A stretch of DNA of 64,000 bases from positions 1,798,001 through 1,862,000 of the forward strand of contig JANHCV010000001.1 of the NCBI GenBank assembly GCA_025594325.1. The letters run 5' to 3'. The notes beneath the pieces were generated by a model. That model ran no database searches. It was not told the DNA's origin and saw only the letters and a list, made by a program, of their open reading frames with translations. Each line of letters starts with the position of its first letter. Position 1 is the stretch's first letter. The stretch is from Blastocladiella emersonii ATCC 22665. Its lineage: Eukaryota; Blastocladiomycota; Blastocladiomycetes; Blastocladiales; Blastocladiaceae. Positions 30,607 to 41,821 of the stretch are shown here, piece by piece. The position numbers and the translations under genes are program-made.

Positions 30607-33600
30607 CTACTGGCCATGGACAAACCGCTGGGCCGTGGCCTTGAGCGGGCCCTCGATGGTCGTAGTCCCGTCGCCGAACACGCCCGTGGCCTGCATCTTC
30701 CACTGCGACGCGGCCGCGCCCTCGGTCCCGCTGCGCGACAGCACGGCCATCATCACGGACCGCGACTGGCCCGCCTCGTCCTCGGTGAACGTGTAGCTCG
30801 CCAGCTCGCCCTCGGCCACGTTGGTGCCGTCTGCAAGCCGGATGAACGGGTCGCGCACCGCGGACAGCGCCGTCGTGTAACCCGTCATAAAGAAGGCGAG
30901 GTGCACGATCTCGCGCGGCGGCTTGCCGAGGTCAATGTTGATGCGGTGCGTGCCCTCCTTCTTGGCGTGGTCCACAATGTCGCCACTGTGCCGCACGGCG
31001 CCGTTGCCGCGGATCGAGCACGTGTTGTTCCACTTGATGTGCTCGAGCGAGTTGCCCTGCGCATCGAGGAGGAGCACCGACGCGTCGAGGAAGATGGTGC
31101 TGTCGGTCGGGTACCGCCACGTCTCCTCGACAGCCACCAGCGAGAGGTTGGGCGGCACCGTATACGACTCGCCGCGCAGCAGGATCTTGGACACGCCGCT
31201 GCTCTGCACCTTGGCAAAGTCGGTACGCCGCGTGTGGTACCCCTTGGCGAGCGATGCATGCACGGCCTTGTGCCACGCGCGCGTCGCCTGCACCGGCGAC
31301 AGCGGCGTGACCGCGACCGATTTGTACCACGCGCCCCAGTGCGGCGTCGCGTCGAGAATGGACCGGATCCCGCGCTGGATGCGCGCCGACACGCGCGCGG
31401 GCAGCTTGCCGTACAGCACGTCGGCGGTCAGCGCCATTTCCGTGACCGACTTGATGGGCGCGCCGTCCTGCCCGCCGAGGCCGCGATGCTCGCGCAGGAA
31501 CAGCGCGTGGAACGCGAACAGGCGGCGCGACACGGCCGACGACTCGAACGCGGCGTCGAGCAGCGCCGTGTCGGCCTTGGTCGGCGGCTTGCCGAGCGGG
31601 ACCGCCTGCCACGTCTTGACGACGGCCGGGTTCGCCTTGCCGAGCCATAGGACGGCGCGTGCCATGCTCTCCGAAATGAGCGCCGGCGCAAGGTCGCGCC
31701 ACGCGTACCGCTCGCTGACCGACAGCAGCGCGACGAGATCGCCGAGACTCGGCTCCGCGCCCTTGCTCCGCGCGTCCTCGCCGCCGTCGATGAACCGCGC
31801 GAGCCGCCGCTCGACTTCAGCCTGCAGCCGCGGGTACCGGTGCATGCAGGCGACCCACACGCGGTGGACCTGCGTGTACATCTCGACGGCGGCGTCGGAC
31901 GCGTACATTCCGCGGTCGGCGAGGAGCACGGCGCACGTGTTGAGCAGCTTGGGGAACACCTCGAGGATCATGCGCGGCGCGAACAGCGGCGCCGTGTCGC
32001 CCTTCTCGGCGGCGAGGGACGTGATGAACTCGCGCACGGCCGGCCACGCGCGGTTGAAGTGCTCCTGCGTGAGGTACGCGGGCAGCCAGAACGCGAATGC
32101 GCGGCGGTCCTCGGGCGTGCGGCGGACGCCGAGGTCGCGGAACGCCGTCTGCGACAGCCAAGCGAGCGTCGGCACCGCGTAGTCGAGCTTGCGCGTGCGC
32201 GGGTTCCACGTCGCCTCGACGGGGAAGCCCAGCACGTCGTCAGCAAACGGCACGCGCGTGTACCAGCAGCGCAGGTCGCGTGCCGCGTTGTTGTGCTCGG
32301 CCAGGTACGCGTACCGCCAGTTGGTCGTGTCCTCGCTCGCCGCGCCCGACGCCGCGTACGCTGGCCGGAACCGGCGCCAGACCTCGGCCGCCTGCGCGAC
32401 GCCGTGGAGCCAGCGGCACGCGCCGCCGAATGCGATGAGCGCGCGCGGGTCCGTGTCGCCCAGAACCTGCAGCAGCACCTCGGTGGGCAGGAGGCCGAGA
32501 CGGCCGGCTTTGGTGGGGTCGACAGCGGAAGACTGCTTGGCCGCCACTGGAGCCGCGGCCGGCGCGACCGTTTCGGCGACGACGGGCTTGGTCGAGGCGT
32601 TGGCCGGGAGGCCGTACTGCGCGGCCTTGGACGGCAGGATGTGGCGGACGTGGGCGACCGAGGACAGGGTCAGCACGCGCAACTTGGGCTTTTCGAGCTG
32701 CTGCTGGTCCTTGGCGACGCTGACAGGCGCCGCGACCGGCGCGGGGGCCGACGGTGGGGCAGCGACGGGCTTCTTGGTGGCGGCGTACACCTGGTCGAGG
32801 ACCGACTGGTGCGGGTGCGCGTTGGCGCGCGTGACGAGCGTCCACCCGTCGGCGAGGCGCATCCGGGTACCGCGGGCGTAGGCGACGGGCTTCTGCGGAC
32901 CCGCACCAGCGCCACTGCCGCTCGCGCCGTTGAGCGTGCGCGCATACTCGGCCTGGAGTCGACGGACCATGCCGAGCTGCTCGAGGACCGTCTTGGGCAT
33001 CTCGGGCACGGCCTGCGCGCCGCCCGCCGCCGCGGTCACGGCGTGGCGGCCCTTGGTGGAGGAGGTAGAGCCGGGAAGGGCAGGAAACGGCGCCGAGGCC
33101 GAGTGCCCGCAGGCCGAGCACTGGAACTCGGCGGCCGCCGCGGCCGCGGCCCGAACGCCGGCCTCGTCGTCCGACGCGCCCTCCTCGAGACGCGAGTCCC
33201 ACAGGAACGCCTGCAGCTGCATGAGGACCGAGCGCACCGAGTACGCCGAACTCCACCCGGCGCCCGCGGTCATCTTGTCCGGGTCTGTATCGCATACGAA
33301 GGAGCAAGTGAGTGACTTGTTTCGCTAAACGTGGAGCAAAGGACGGAACGTACCAGTCTCGAACATGTCGAGGCACACACGATGCTCGGCGCCGTGACGG
33401 TGCACGTTAGGGTGCTGCGGGAGACCCGTGCACAGCGCGACCTGGGGCGGCGCGGCCGGATACGCAGCCGGGAACCGCACGACCGCGTGCCACACGGTCC
33501 CGCGAAGCGGCTCGACCGCGAGATCCGCGGGCCCGCGCAGGTTCGCGTGCCACTCGAACAGGTTGCTGCCGCCGTCACCCTCGACGGGAGTGGCCGCGAC

Positions 33601-33717
33601 GTGCTCGAGCGGCGCCGACTGCAGCTCCTTGAGATCCCACATGAGCCGCTTGACGGCCACCTGGCTCGCCGACGTCGCCGCCGAGGACTTCTTCTTGGAG
33701 CCGGTGGAGCCGATCAT
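30607..33717 (-). CDS. E2 ubiquitin-conjugating domain - F-box - TerD-like fusion protein
   Basis: Exons 33717-33354 and 33284-30607 give about 1013 residues. The N-terminal UBC fold (about residues 18-155) has a typical RLMWDLKEL helix, WHAVVRFPAAYPAAPPQV, the HPN motif at 102-104 and the catalytic cysteine at 115 (EHRVCLDMF), then the usual GWSSAYSVRSVLMQLQAFL helix. A CxxC-type piece (FQCSACGH) follows. An F-box reads LPTEVLLQVLGDTDPRALI with CRWLHG near residue 385. The C-terminal approximately 160 residues match the TerD stress domain (FLDASVLLLDAQGNSLEHI, HSGDIVDHAKKEGTHRINID, then DPFIRLADGTNVAEGELASY, and a terminal SQWKMQATGVFGDG). A single polypeptide thus carries an apparently active E2 cysteine, a Skp1-binding F-box and a TerD module. 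A minus-strand TATA-like AATAAAAG lies about 120 bp upstream. The role of the middle alpha-rich region is unknown. Confidence 0.85.
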
Positions 33718-34109
33718 GGTGCGGGAAGAGTGGTTCGAGGAGACGCGAGGCCGGGGAGGTCGAGGGGTCGAGTTGGCTGCGGTGGAGAGCAGCCGAGACA
33801 CACAGATCGACCACGGCGGCGTGGGGGCGCCCCGGCCTTTTATTGGGCGATTTGCATCAAGTCACGCCCGCCGCTGCTGTGTCATTTGGGATTCATCGTA
33901 CTGAGGGGCGTAATAGCGTGAGCGGAGGCGCGCGGAAGGGTGACGCGGCAGTGACTTGGACGCGTCGCCGCGTGTGGCTTGCAACGCGAGACACTGGACG
34001 CGTGGGCACGTGGAGCTTGCAGATCAACCACGTGCCGCGTGCGAGACGCGTTTGGAGACAATTCAACTTGACGTGGCTCGATACTGTTCTGGCATCATCG
34101 GCGGCTAGA
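33718..34109. promoter_or_regulatory. E2-F-box-TerD promoter and spacer to the surface-protein relic
   Basis: A minus-strand AATAAAAGG element at 33836-33844 is a plausible TATA box for the E2-F-box-TerD gene. The right part has several CACGTG-type and CACGTGG-like strings (near 34010 and 34030). No complete gene seen. Confidence 0.35.
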
Positions 34110-34656
34110 TCAAGCAATCAATAACTTTTTTAACAACAAACGTGTCGCAGTGCGTTGTTTCTGAGACCATCACGACTACTATCGTCACGTCCCAGTCAAG
34201 CGCTTCTTTTTCGACCACCGCTTCGCACTCGCTTCCGACCTCAACCGTCTCTACCACTCGCTCTTCGTCGCTGCCGACCACTACCGCCTCGGCCACCTCG
34301 TCGTCGACCTCGACGCAAACCTCGGCCGCCCCTACAACAAACACGAACGGTCCGCCTGCAACCAACACCAACGGTGCCCAGACGACGACTAAACGAATGG
34401 TCGTCCGACTACTGCTTCTACCACAACCTTGACTACGACCACCACCGCGACGGTACCCGGCGGGGGTCGGCCGTCGACCACGACCACGTTTGCGGCGTGG
34501 CCCGTCGTCGCGGTCAGTCTCGTTGCGGTGCTGGCCGCGGTGGGTCTCTTCGTCGCTCGCCGCCGCCGCCGCCACCGTTGCCAGGCTCAGCGCGACGTCG
34601 AGTACGCGCAGCTCGAGGCGCCGGTCGAGGTGCCCGCTGCTCCCCTCCTCTCGTAA
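34110..34656 (+). pseudogene. Ser/Thr-rich single-pass membrane surface protein, 5' truncated and frameshifted
   Basis: A Thr/Ser-rich frame with (N)TNG repeats (TNTNGPP, TNTNGAQ) runs without any in-frame ATG from just after a TAG at 34106 and breaks at about 34391. The sequence then continues in another frame as TNGRPTTASTTTLTTTTT, and into a membrane helix (AAWPVVAVSLVAVLAAVGLF), a basic stop-transfer RRRRRH and a short cytoplasmic tail ending at 34656. The break falls inside a repeat whose intact versions read AAC ACx AAx GGT; here one base is missing. This looks like a mucin-like cell-surface protein gene that lost its start and frame. A sequencing error at this site, or an unseen upstream exon, would be alternatives. 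Confidence 0.5.
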
Positions 34657-34838
34657 GGTTTCTGCGCGACGACGTGCAGATATAACACTTGCCCGCTCAA
34701 GCTCGCGGCACTCGTCTGAGTTGTTGTTGTTCGCAGTTTTGCTCCATCTTCCGTGAATTCGAATGATCTTGTTCTTCCACTCGTCGCTTCTCCAGTCCGT
34801 GAACGTTCAGATAACCCGTGCGTGGGCGGTTCTATTCA

Positions 34839-36536
34839 TCACGAATGAGCCACCGACCCGTCGTCCTCGTCCTGCGGCGGACCCATCAGGTAGCTGTTGA
34901 GCCGCTTGAGCGATGCGCGCGACGGCAAAGACTACAACGAGCGCGATCCGGTGTCAGCTGTCGTTGCATCACGTCCATACCAACTCGAGACACGTACCCG
35001 CGGATGATGGTTCGTGATCCATACGAGGGCCTCGCGGACCGCATCCTTGTCGATCGCCGCACCACGGCTCGCATCGCCGTCCCGGCGATCACCCGTGACC
35101 GCGTCGCCAAAGTGCTTGAGCACGAGCAGGAGCGCGACGGCGACGCTGCGGTCGCGGCCCTGGTTGCAGTGGACGAGCACGCGCGGCGGCTTCGACTCTG
35201 AGCTGCTCGGGACCACGTTCTCGCGGAACCACGCGTCGACGACGGGGAACGCGGCGCCGAGCGCGGCCTGACCCTTCTTCCCCTCGGGGACCTGCAGACA
35301 CAGGAACCGCGCGCGCGTACCGTCCTCGTCGGCGGCGTAGTCGGGGTACTCGAGGTCCGTGCAGTTGATGACGTGCGTGAACCGGTCCCACGGGCGCGAC
35401 GCGGGCCGCGCGGCGCCGCGCGAGCCGACCGTGAGCCAGGTCCCGGGCAGGTCGCTCGCGTACCCGTCGGCGCCGTCCGCGTCACCCGCCGCGGTCGCGC
35501 TACTGCTGGACTTGAGGTTGTCGAGGAACGCGTCGCACGCCTCGGCACTAGCGAGGATCGACTCGCGGTTGGCCCAGAACACGGCGGGCGTGAGCCCCGA
35601 GCTCCAGTTCTCGTCGTCGTCGGCCGCGCCCTGGATGTACACGTAGTTGCCCGAGCGGTACCCGTCGGCCGAGTCGACGACGCGCGACGCGGTCAGGCAG
35701 TAGACCGGGTGGAAATCGAGCGTCGCCGGATCGACGCGCTGGATGGCGAACGAGTCGGGGCCAATCCACAGCGGGCGCAGTGGTTTCGAAAGCGCGGGGA
35801 GACGTAGCCGCGTGGACCGGAGCCGCGGGAGGATGGCGTGGTCCAGCGCGTGCTGCATGCCCGCGTGCTCGGACTTGCTCACGAGCGAGGGAAGGGTCCA
35901 GAGCGGCGCGTGCTGGGCGGGAGCGGCGTCGCTCGGAGGTGCTTCGCCGTCGGTGGTGGGAGCATGGTTCGGGAACAGTAGCGCGTTCATGGCGGCGCAC
36001 CACAGCGGGACGGTCCGCGAGAGTGCATCCGGGAAGCGCTTCCCGCGGCGAGTCGAGTCGACGATGATCACACTAGGCGGGGCATACGTCAGGTAACGGA
36101 GCTCGGGTCACGGCTGTGCATGGCGTTCGTACCCTTGCTGCTTCTCAATCAGCGCGAGCAGGTGCAAGTTGAGCCGTCGCGTCGGCACGTCCCACTTGCC
36201 ATAGTGCCCGTCAGTCGACTTGAAGTAACACGTCTCGGGGACCGTCTAGACACCCTCGCTGCATCAGCATCCCGCACCATTCCCATGCCAATCCCTCCTG
36301 CGTCGTACCGCCGGATCGGCATACCACCGGCCGCAACGGAGGTTCAGGGCAAGCGGAAGCTGCAGCTCATCGGCGGCCTGACGCACGAACCGCGCGTCCT
36401 CGTCGATGGAGCGCAGGATGTGGTACGGCTGGTGCGTGTGCCGCTTCAGGCGGCGGGTCCGCCGCGACTGGCTCTCGCCCAGCACGGTTTCCGGGTCTTC
36501 GTGCCCGTTGCAGGGACTTGATTCATTGGATTTCAT
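34839..36536 (-). CDS. RIT1: tRNA A64-2'-O-ribosylphosphate transferase (Rit1)
   Basis: Four exons (36536-36309, 36245-36133, 36072-34998, 34931-34839) join in phase to about 502 residues, close to the yeast protein. The enzyme adds 2'-O-ribosyl phosphate to A64 of initiator tRNA-Met so that it is kept from elongation. Signatures are HILRSIDEDARFVRQAADEL and LNLRCGRWY in exon 1, CYFKSTDGHYGKWD in exon 2, and VIIVDSTRRGKRFPDALSRT with VPLWCAAMNALL at the start of exon 3. The C-terminal part carries the dual-specificity-phosphatase-like loop VLVHCNQGRDRSVAVALLL, and the short last exon ends LPSRASLKRLNSYLMG, as in other Rit1 proteins. All introns start GTACG. Family assignment is secure. Confidence 0.93.
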
Positions 36537-36662
36537 GGCGAACGTCTAGTTTTGTAGCGGGCGGGGAGAGAGCGCGAGCGAGCTGAGCCACCGGCGGTAT
36601 CAAGGGATCAGCTAGCGATCACGCCGACTGCGTGCGTGAGTCAAAGCCGGGCCAGCATTCAA

Positions 36663-36673
36663 GGGGGGGGGGG
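36663..36673 (+). repeat. poly(G) tract, 11 bases
   Basis: Eleven consecutive G in the short spacer between RIT1 and the bHLH gene. It is the longest mononucleotide G run noticed in the window. It could be a slippage hot spot or a consensus artefact. No function is claimed. Confidence 0.6.
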
Positions 36674-36805
36674 TAAATGTCATACAGGAAACGAGATGAG
36701 ATGAGTGTGATCAAAATTGGTGGAGACAAGTCTACGCCGCGCCGTCGTCACAGAGGAGACCAACAGCGCGCGGTGAGGGAGGGAGGAGGGGGAGGGAAAC
36801 CATGT

Positions 36806-39800
36806 CTAGTTTGCCGGCGGTACCGCCGCGCCGGCCGTCGCATCCGCAGGGGCGCCGTTCGACGGTTCAGACGCGGACGCGGCGTCGCTCGGCGCCGAGG
36901 TCGGCGCGTCCTGCCCGCTGCCGCCGTCGCGCGCGAGGCTCGAGGTCGCCAGGACCGAGTCGCGGCGGCCCGTCATGAACTGGGCGCGCGCCGCCTCAAA
37001 GTCGGCGTCCACGACGGACCGCCGTTTGCGCAGCATCGCGCTGAGGTTGGCCACCACGGCCTGCTCCTTGGCCGCGTCGCCCTCCTGGGGCGGCTGGGAC
37101 GACGATGACGATGGCGCAGAAGGCGGCGGTGCGGACGCGGCGTTGGCGGCGGAGCCAAACTGCGGGCTCGGCGCGGATGTTGGTGGGGATGCCGAGGAGG
37201 TAGAGGACGGGTTCGAGGGCGCTTGCGGCGGGGGCGGCGCCGTTGCTGCGACTGCGTCATGGTGCTGCTGGGCCCGCGCGCGCAGCTCGCCGAGCATCGG
37301 GGACGGCTGGATCTCAGCGCCGTCGGCCCCGAGCTCGTGCGCGTGGCCGGCCATGGCCGCCATAGCCGCGACCGACGGCAGCACGTTCATCGCCGCCGCC
37401 GCGGCCGCCGCGGTCGCCGACGAGTCGCCAAACACCTGGTGCACGGGCGGCGACGCGAACGCGTCCCAGGTCGGGACGCGCGGGAGCCCCGCGCTCTGCG
37501 GACCGGGCGGGATGTTGGCGAGTGCGGGGGGCGGGAACAGGGCGAGCTGGTCGGCAGTCGACGCGCGGTGGTACGGGCGCGACGAGCCCGACGCGTTGAG
37601 CAGCGGCAGCGACGTGTACGACTGGAACTCGGGCGAGAACGCGACCTGGCCGGGGACCACGGGACCGACATTCACGTTGGCGAGGTACATGCCGGGCGAG
37701 TACAGCGACGGCAGCGAGGCGCCCGAGCTCACCACAGTTGTTTGCACGGCGTCACCGCCGCCGCCGTTAGTCCCGTTCGCCGCGGCGTACTCGCGCTGCA
37801 GCGGCGACAGGATCGGGTTCTCGAGCGGCTGCATGCCGTGGTGGTGTGCGGGCGTGTGGTACTGCTGCTGCTGTTGTTGCGCCGCCATGACGTCGTTGAA
37901 CGCCATATTCCCGTGGGCGAGGTGCATGTCGGGCGAGTGGCCGGCGTTCGACACGACGGGTGACGACGTGACCATGCCGTTGGCGTCGACAACGAGCGGC
38001 TGCGCGAGGAGCGGCAGGTTCGCGCTGCCGCCGGTCGGGTCGGGCCCGCCCATGCCGTTCATGTTGACAGGCGGCAGCGTGTGCGGCGGGGGCGGGGGTG
38101 GCGGCGGCAGCAGGTGCGCCGACGACGACGTGTCCTGGCCGTAGTTGCTCAGGTACACGTAGTGGTGCTCGGGGGCGACGTTTTTGGACAGCGCGGGCGT
38201 CGGGAGACCGTGTGGTGGGTCCGCCTGTTGCTGCTGCTGGTGCGGGTCCGCGTACTGGTACTGCTGCTGCTGCTGTTGGTCGAACTGCTGCTGTTGCGGA
38301 TCAAACTGCTGCTGCGGCGGCGCGTAGTTGGACTGGTCGTACTGCTGCTGGTGGTGGTGGTGCTCGCCGTAGTACCCGTGCCCAGCCTCGACTACCGCAC
38401 CCGAGTCCAATGGCCGCGGCTCGCCGGCGCCGGGGTGCGAGAAGTGCGTCGCCGTGATGGGCGTAGGCGGCGTCGACCCGACCCCGAAATGCGACGCGTA
38501 CGCAGCGGCGGCGCCGCCCACGACCGCGGCCGACGACTGGAACGGCTGGAACGCGAGCGACTCGTGGTGGCTCGAGAGCGTCGGCGACATGAGCCCGGTA
38601 CCGTCGGCGGCCGCCATGCCGGGCGGCGGACCGATCATCGAGTCCTGCTGCTGGTGCTGCTGCTGCGGGAACCGCGGGAAGGTCGGGACCGTGGGCGTCG
38701 GCTGCAGCGGCGGCGGGAGGAAAGACGAGGCGGCGAGCGCGGCCGCGGTCGCGGCAGACGCGACGGCCGCGATGGCGTTGTTGTTGTTGCTCGAGGACGA
38801 GACTGCCGGCGCCGTGCTGGCGCCCGCCTTGGTCTTGCTGGGCCGCGGGCGGAGCCGTTTCGGCGCCGGCGGATCCGCAGGCGCGGCCGACTCGAACGAC
38901 GACGGCGCGGGCTCGTGCTGCGATGGTACGACGGGCGCGCCGCTCCGTCGCCTCGAATTTGGCGCGTTACCGCTCGTCGCCGGCGCGAAATCGGCCGTAG
39001 TCGGGCTCGTGAGCGGAAACGAGTCGGCGGTGGCGGACGCGGGCCCGCCGGTCTGCCCGTCGGGGTCGGGCACGTCGCCGGTGATGGGGTCGCGCGGGAG
39101 CTGCGGGAGGCCGCGCGGGACGTAGGTGCCTGGCTCGTGCATGGCCTCGAGGGCGCCGTCGAGCTCGGCGATGCGGTCCTCGAGGGCGTGGATGTACTCG
39201 CGGGCGCGGGTGACGACGATGGTGACCGAGGCGCGCGTGGCGCCGCGCACGCTTGGCACCGCGTCGCGCAGGTCGAGCACGCGCTGCCGCTGCAGCACGC
39301 GCCGGTTGCGCTCTACCTCGTTGTGGTTCGGGCGGAAGCGATTCCTGCGTGGGACGCGTCAGTCATGGGTTACAATACGTGTACGAGGGAGAAAACGCGT
39401 ACCGGACGCGTCGCTTCTTGGTCGGCGGCTCACTGGTCCCCGCGGCGCCCGACGCCGACGACCCGGGCTCGTGGCGGTCGAGGTCGTCTTCGCTGAACCC
39501 GTCGTCGTCGTGGTCGTGGCCGAACCCGTAGTCGGAGCCCATGTGCGTCGCGCTGCCGAGCAGGGCCGAGCGCGGTGTTGGCGCCGTCGGCGAGAGCGGG
39601 GTCGGGTCGACGGAGATGGACAGGATCTTGGTGGCGCGCCTTTTCCGCGGCGGTGGACGCGCGGCCGCGGCCGCGGCCGATGGGTTTGAGGCAGCAGCCG
39701 CAGCAGCAGTTGCGGCGGCGGCGGCGGCGTTGCTGCTGGACCGCGTGGTGCGCTTTGTCGCGGGCGCCGTGGTGGTGGACGAGGAGGGCGGCGGCATGGC

Positions 39801-40793
39801 CGAGTCGGCGGCCGACGACGACGCGTTATTGGGCGCGAGGAGAGGCGTGGAGGTGGCCGTGATAAAGGGCGACGGCGCGCCGCCGCTGACGAGCATCTCG
39901 GAGGTGTGGGAGGGGAAACTGAAGGACGCGGCCGATGGCGACTCGGCAGCCGCGGCGGCGGCGGCCATGAGCGGAACGGCCGCGGGGTGCGAGTACGAGT
40001 GCGAGAGAGCCATCTGGTCCTGCAGTTGTGGCGGCGGTTGATGTGGATGAGGCAGCAGCTGCTGCTGCTCGTGGTGGTGGTGGTGGTGCGCCATGGTCGG
40101 GCTGGTCAGGGTGTAGACGGGCCCGGCGCCGTCGGTCGCGGAGCCGAACGGGTTGGTGGTGGCGGTGGCGAGCTGGGCGTGATGGAGCGGGTGATGGCCG
40201 GGGTGCTCCGAGGACACGACGAGCGAGTGGTCCGACGGGTACACGCTGGTGGGTGGGTACTCTGGCACGCACGGGGTGGGCGGCTGGTCGGCGGCGATGG
40301 TGGTCGCTGGCGCGGGCAGCGCGTAGAAGCCCGCGTCGCCCGTCACGCCGCTCCCAACGGAGTCGTAGTGGAGCGCGGAACCCTGCGACTGCTGCTGCTG
40401 CGACGGGTCCATGGCGTAGGCGTGGACGGCGTCGGACTGGCCGCCGATCGGCGGCGACATGGGGCCCGGGCCGCCGCCAAAGTTCGGGATCGGGCCCTGC
40501 AGCGGGAGCTGGCTGGTGGGCGGGTACGACGGATGCTGCTGCTGTTGGTGGTGGGAATGGTCGTAGTGCGCAGCGTAGTGGCCCTGGTCGTAGGGCGCGC
40601 CAGCAGCGTAGTGGTCGGACGAGTCGAACGGCTGCTGCTGCTGCTGCGCGTGGTGGTGGTGGTCGTCGCCGACGCGAGCAGGCAGGGTGAGAATGTACTG
40701 CTGTGGCGGCTGCGGTGGGGGCGGCGGGGGCAGTTGCTGCTGGTAGTCGTGCTGCCGCTGCTGTTGCTGCATGGCGCCGGGCGGCGAGTACAT
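36806..40793 (-). CDS. very large Q/H/P-rich bHLH transcription factor
   Basis: Exons 40793-39403 and 39344-36806 give about 1309 residues. The bHLH domain straddles the splice. Exon 1 ends EPPTKKRRV and the phase-2 intron (GTACGC...GCAG) continues RNRFRPNHNEVERNRRVLQR. A helix-loop-helix follows (RVLDLRDAVPSVRG, then ASVTIVVTRAREYIHALEDR), with a short leucine-zipper-like extension. The basic region has the E-R-x-R-R core (NEVERNRR) expected for E-box contact. Everything else is low complexity. The 460 N-terminal residues are rich in Q, H, S and P. The approximately 750 C-terminal residues carry Q runs, Ala runs and Pro runs, consistent with activation domains. Fungal bHLH proteins are rarely this long. 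The function and E-box targets are unknown. Confidence 0.82.
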
Positions 40794-41821
40794 GGCGATA
40801 GACGCGTGTGGCCGGGGAGGGAAGAGGGCGGCGCGAGGGAGGGGGAGGGTGAAAACAGCCCGTCGCGCGCCGTGCGGGCGCTGGCGGTTTGGGGCGTTGT
40901 GGCGGCGGCGGCGGCGCCTGCCAGGTTGCAGCGAAAGCGGGCGGGTGCGGCGTGTGGCGAAGTCGAAGTCGGCGGACTCGCGCGCGCGCCGGTGAGAACA
41001 AGGGCGGGCGGGCGGGCGGGCGCCGAAGTGCTGCGCACAGCTCACACTGACAGCGACGGTCGGGTCGGTGTCGATGCGCGAGTTGCAGGGAGAGGATGGA
41101 CGGCGCGGCGCAGAGGGATCGCAGAGGGCGGGAAGGGCGTCGGTCACGCACACACGAGTTATTTCGGCCGGCGAGGCGAAGAAGACAAGGCGCTGTGGCG
41201 GAGCGCGCGAGCGCGGCGGGCCGCGCGTGGGCCCACCTGGTGCCGCGGGCGCTGCGCCCGCCGATGCCTGCGCGCCCTGAGACCCGGCGCCGCCCGTCCC
41301 CCGAGCGTAGCGCACCACAGCGCTCCGCGATCGGCAAGAGGCGCGCGCGATGCGTGGGCCATGCGTGCGACCTTCGTGCCCGTGGATCGCGGCGCGCTCG
41401 CGCGACTTGCAGGGCCCGCGGATCCACGCGTCGCCGTCGCGCCGCGATCCCGATCAACAGCGACGGCGGAGCAGACACGCCACGTGAACGCCTTGTAGAC
41501 AAGGGAAGGCGTAGGTGGGCGTAGACGCTGTTTCAGATCCGCCTCGCCGACGCCCGCCTTCGTTTCCGCCGCGTCGGTGCGTCGCGTGTGGCGCAGGGTG
41601 CCGCCGCCACGTTCTGCTGCGGGGGCGCCACAGCCGGCGCCGGAATCCCCGCCACGTCGCCCCATCTGATCCTCGCACAGGAGGCGCGCTACACGGGATC
41701 CCTCGCGCGCGCAGCATCACGCGGACGCTGCAGGTGGCGCAACGCGTCGCGCGACGCGTCTCGCGCCGGCTGTCTCCACCTTCTCCAACGCTCTCAATGG
41801 ACCCCACGACACACACCAGCC
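40794..41821. promoter_or_regulatory. divergent intergenic region, bHLH factor / PP2A B'' subunit
   Basis: About 1 kb, long for this window, between divergent starts. It is extremely GC-rich with GGCGGGCGGGCGGGCG near 41010. Open frames on both strands extend through it but have no start or protein-like composition. It probably contains a long leader and regulatory sites for the bHLH gene. No TATA box found. Confidence 0.35.

Noticed and set aside
36663-36673. Poly(G) as a telomere-like or G-quadruplex element
   Set aside because: It is a single 11-base run without the repeated G-tracts needed for a quadruplex, and it lies between ordinary genes.
39906-41498. A long plus-strand frame opposite bHLH exon 1, rich in V/L/R
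   Set aside because: It is the complement of Q/H/P-rich coding sequence: poly-CAG read backwards gives runs of L and V.
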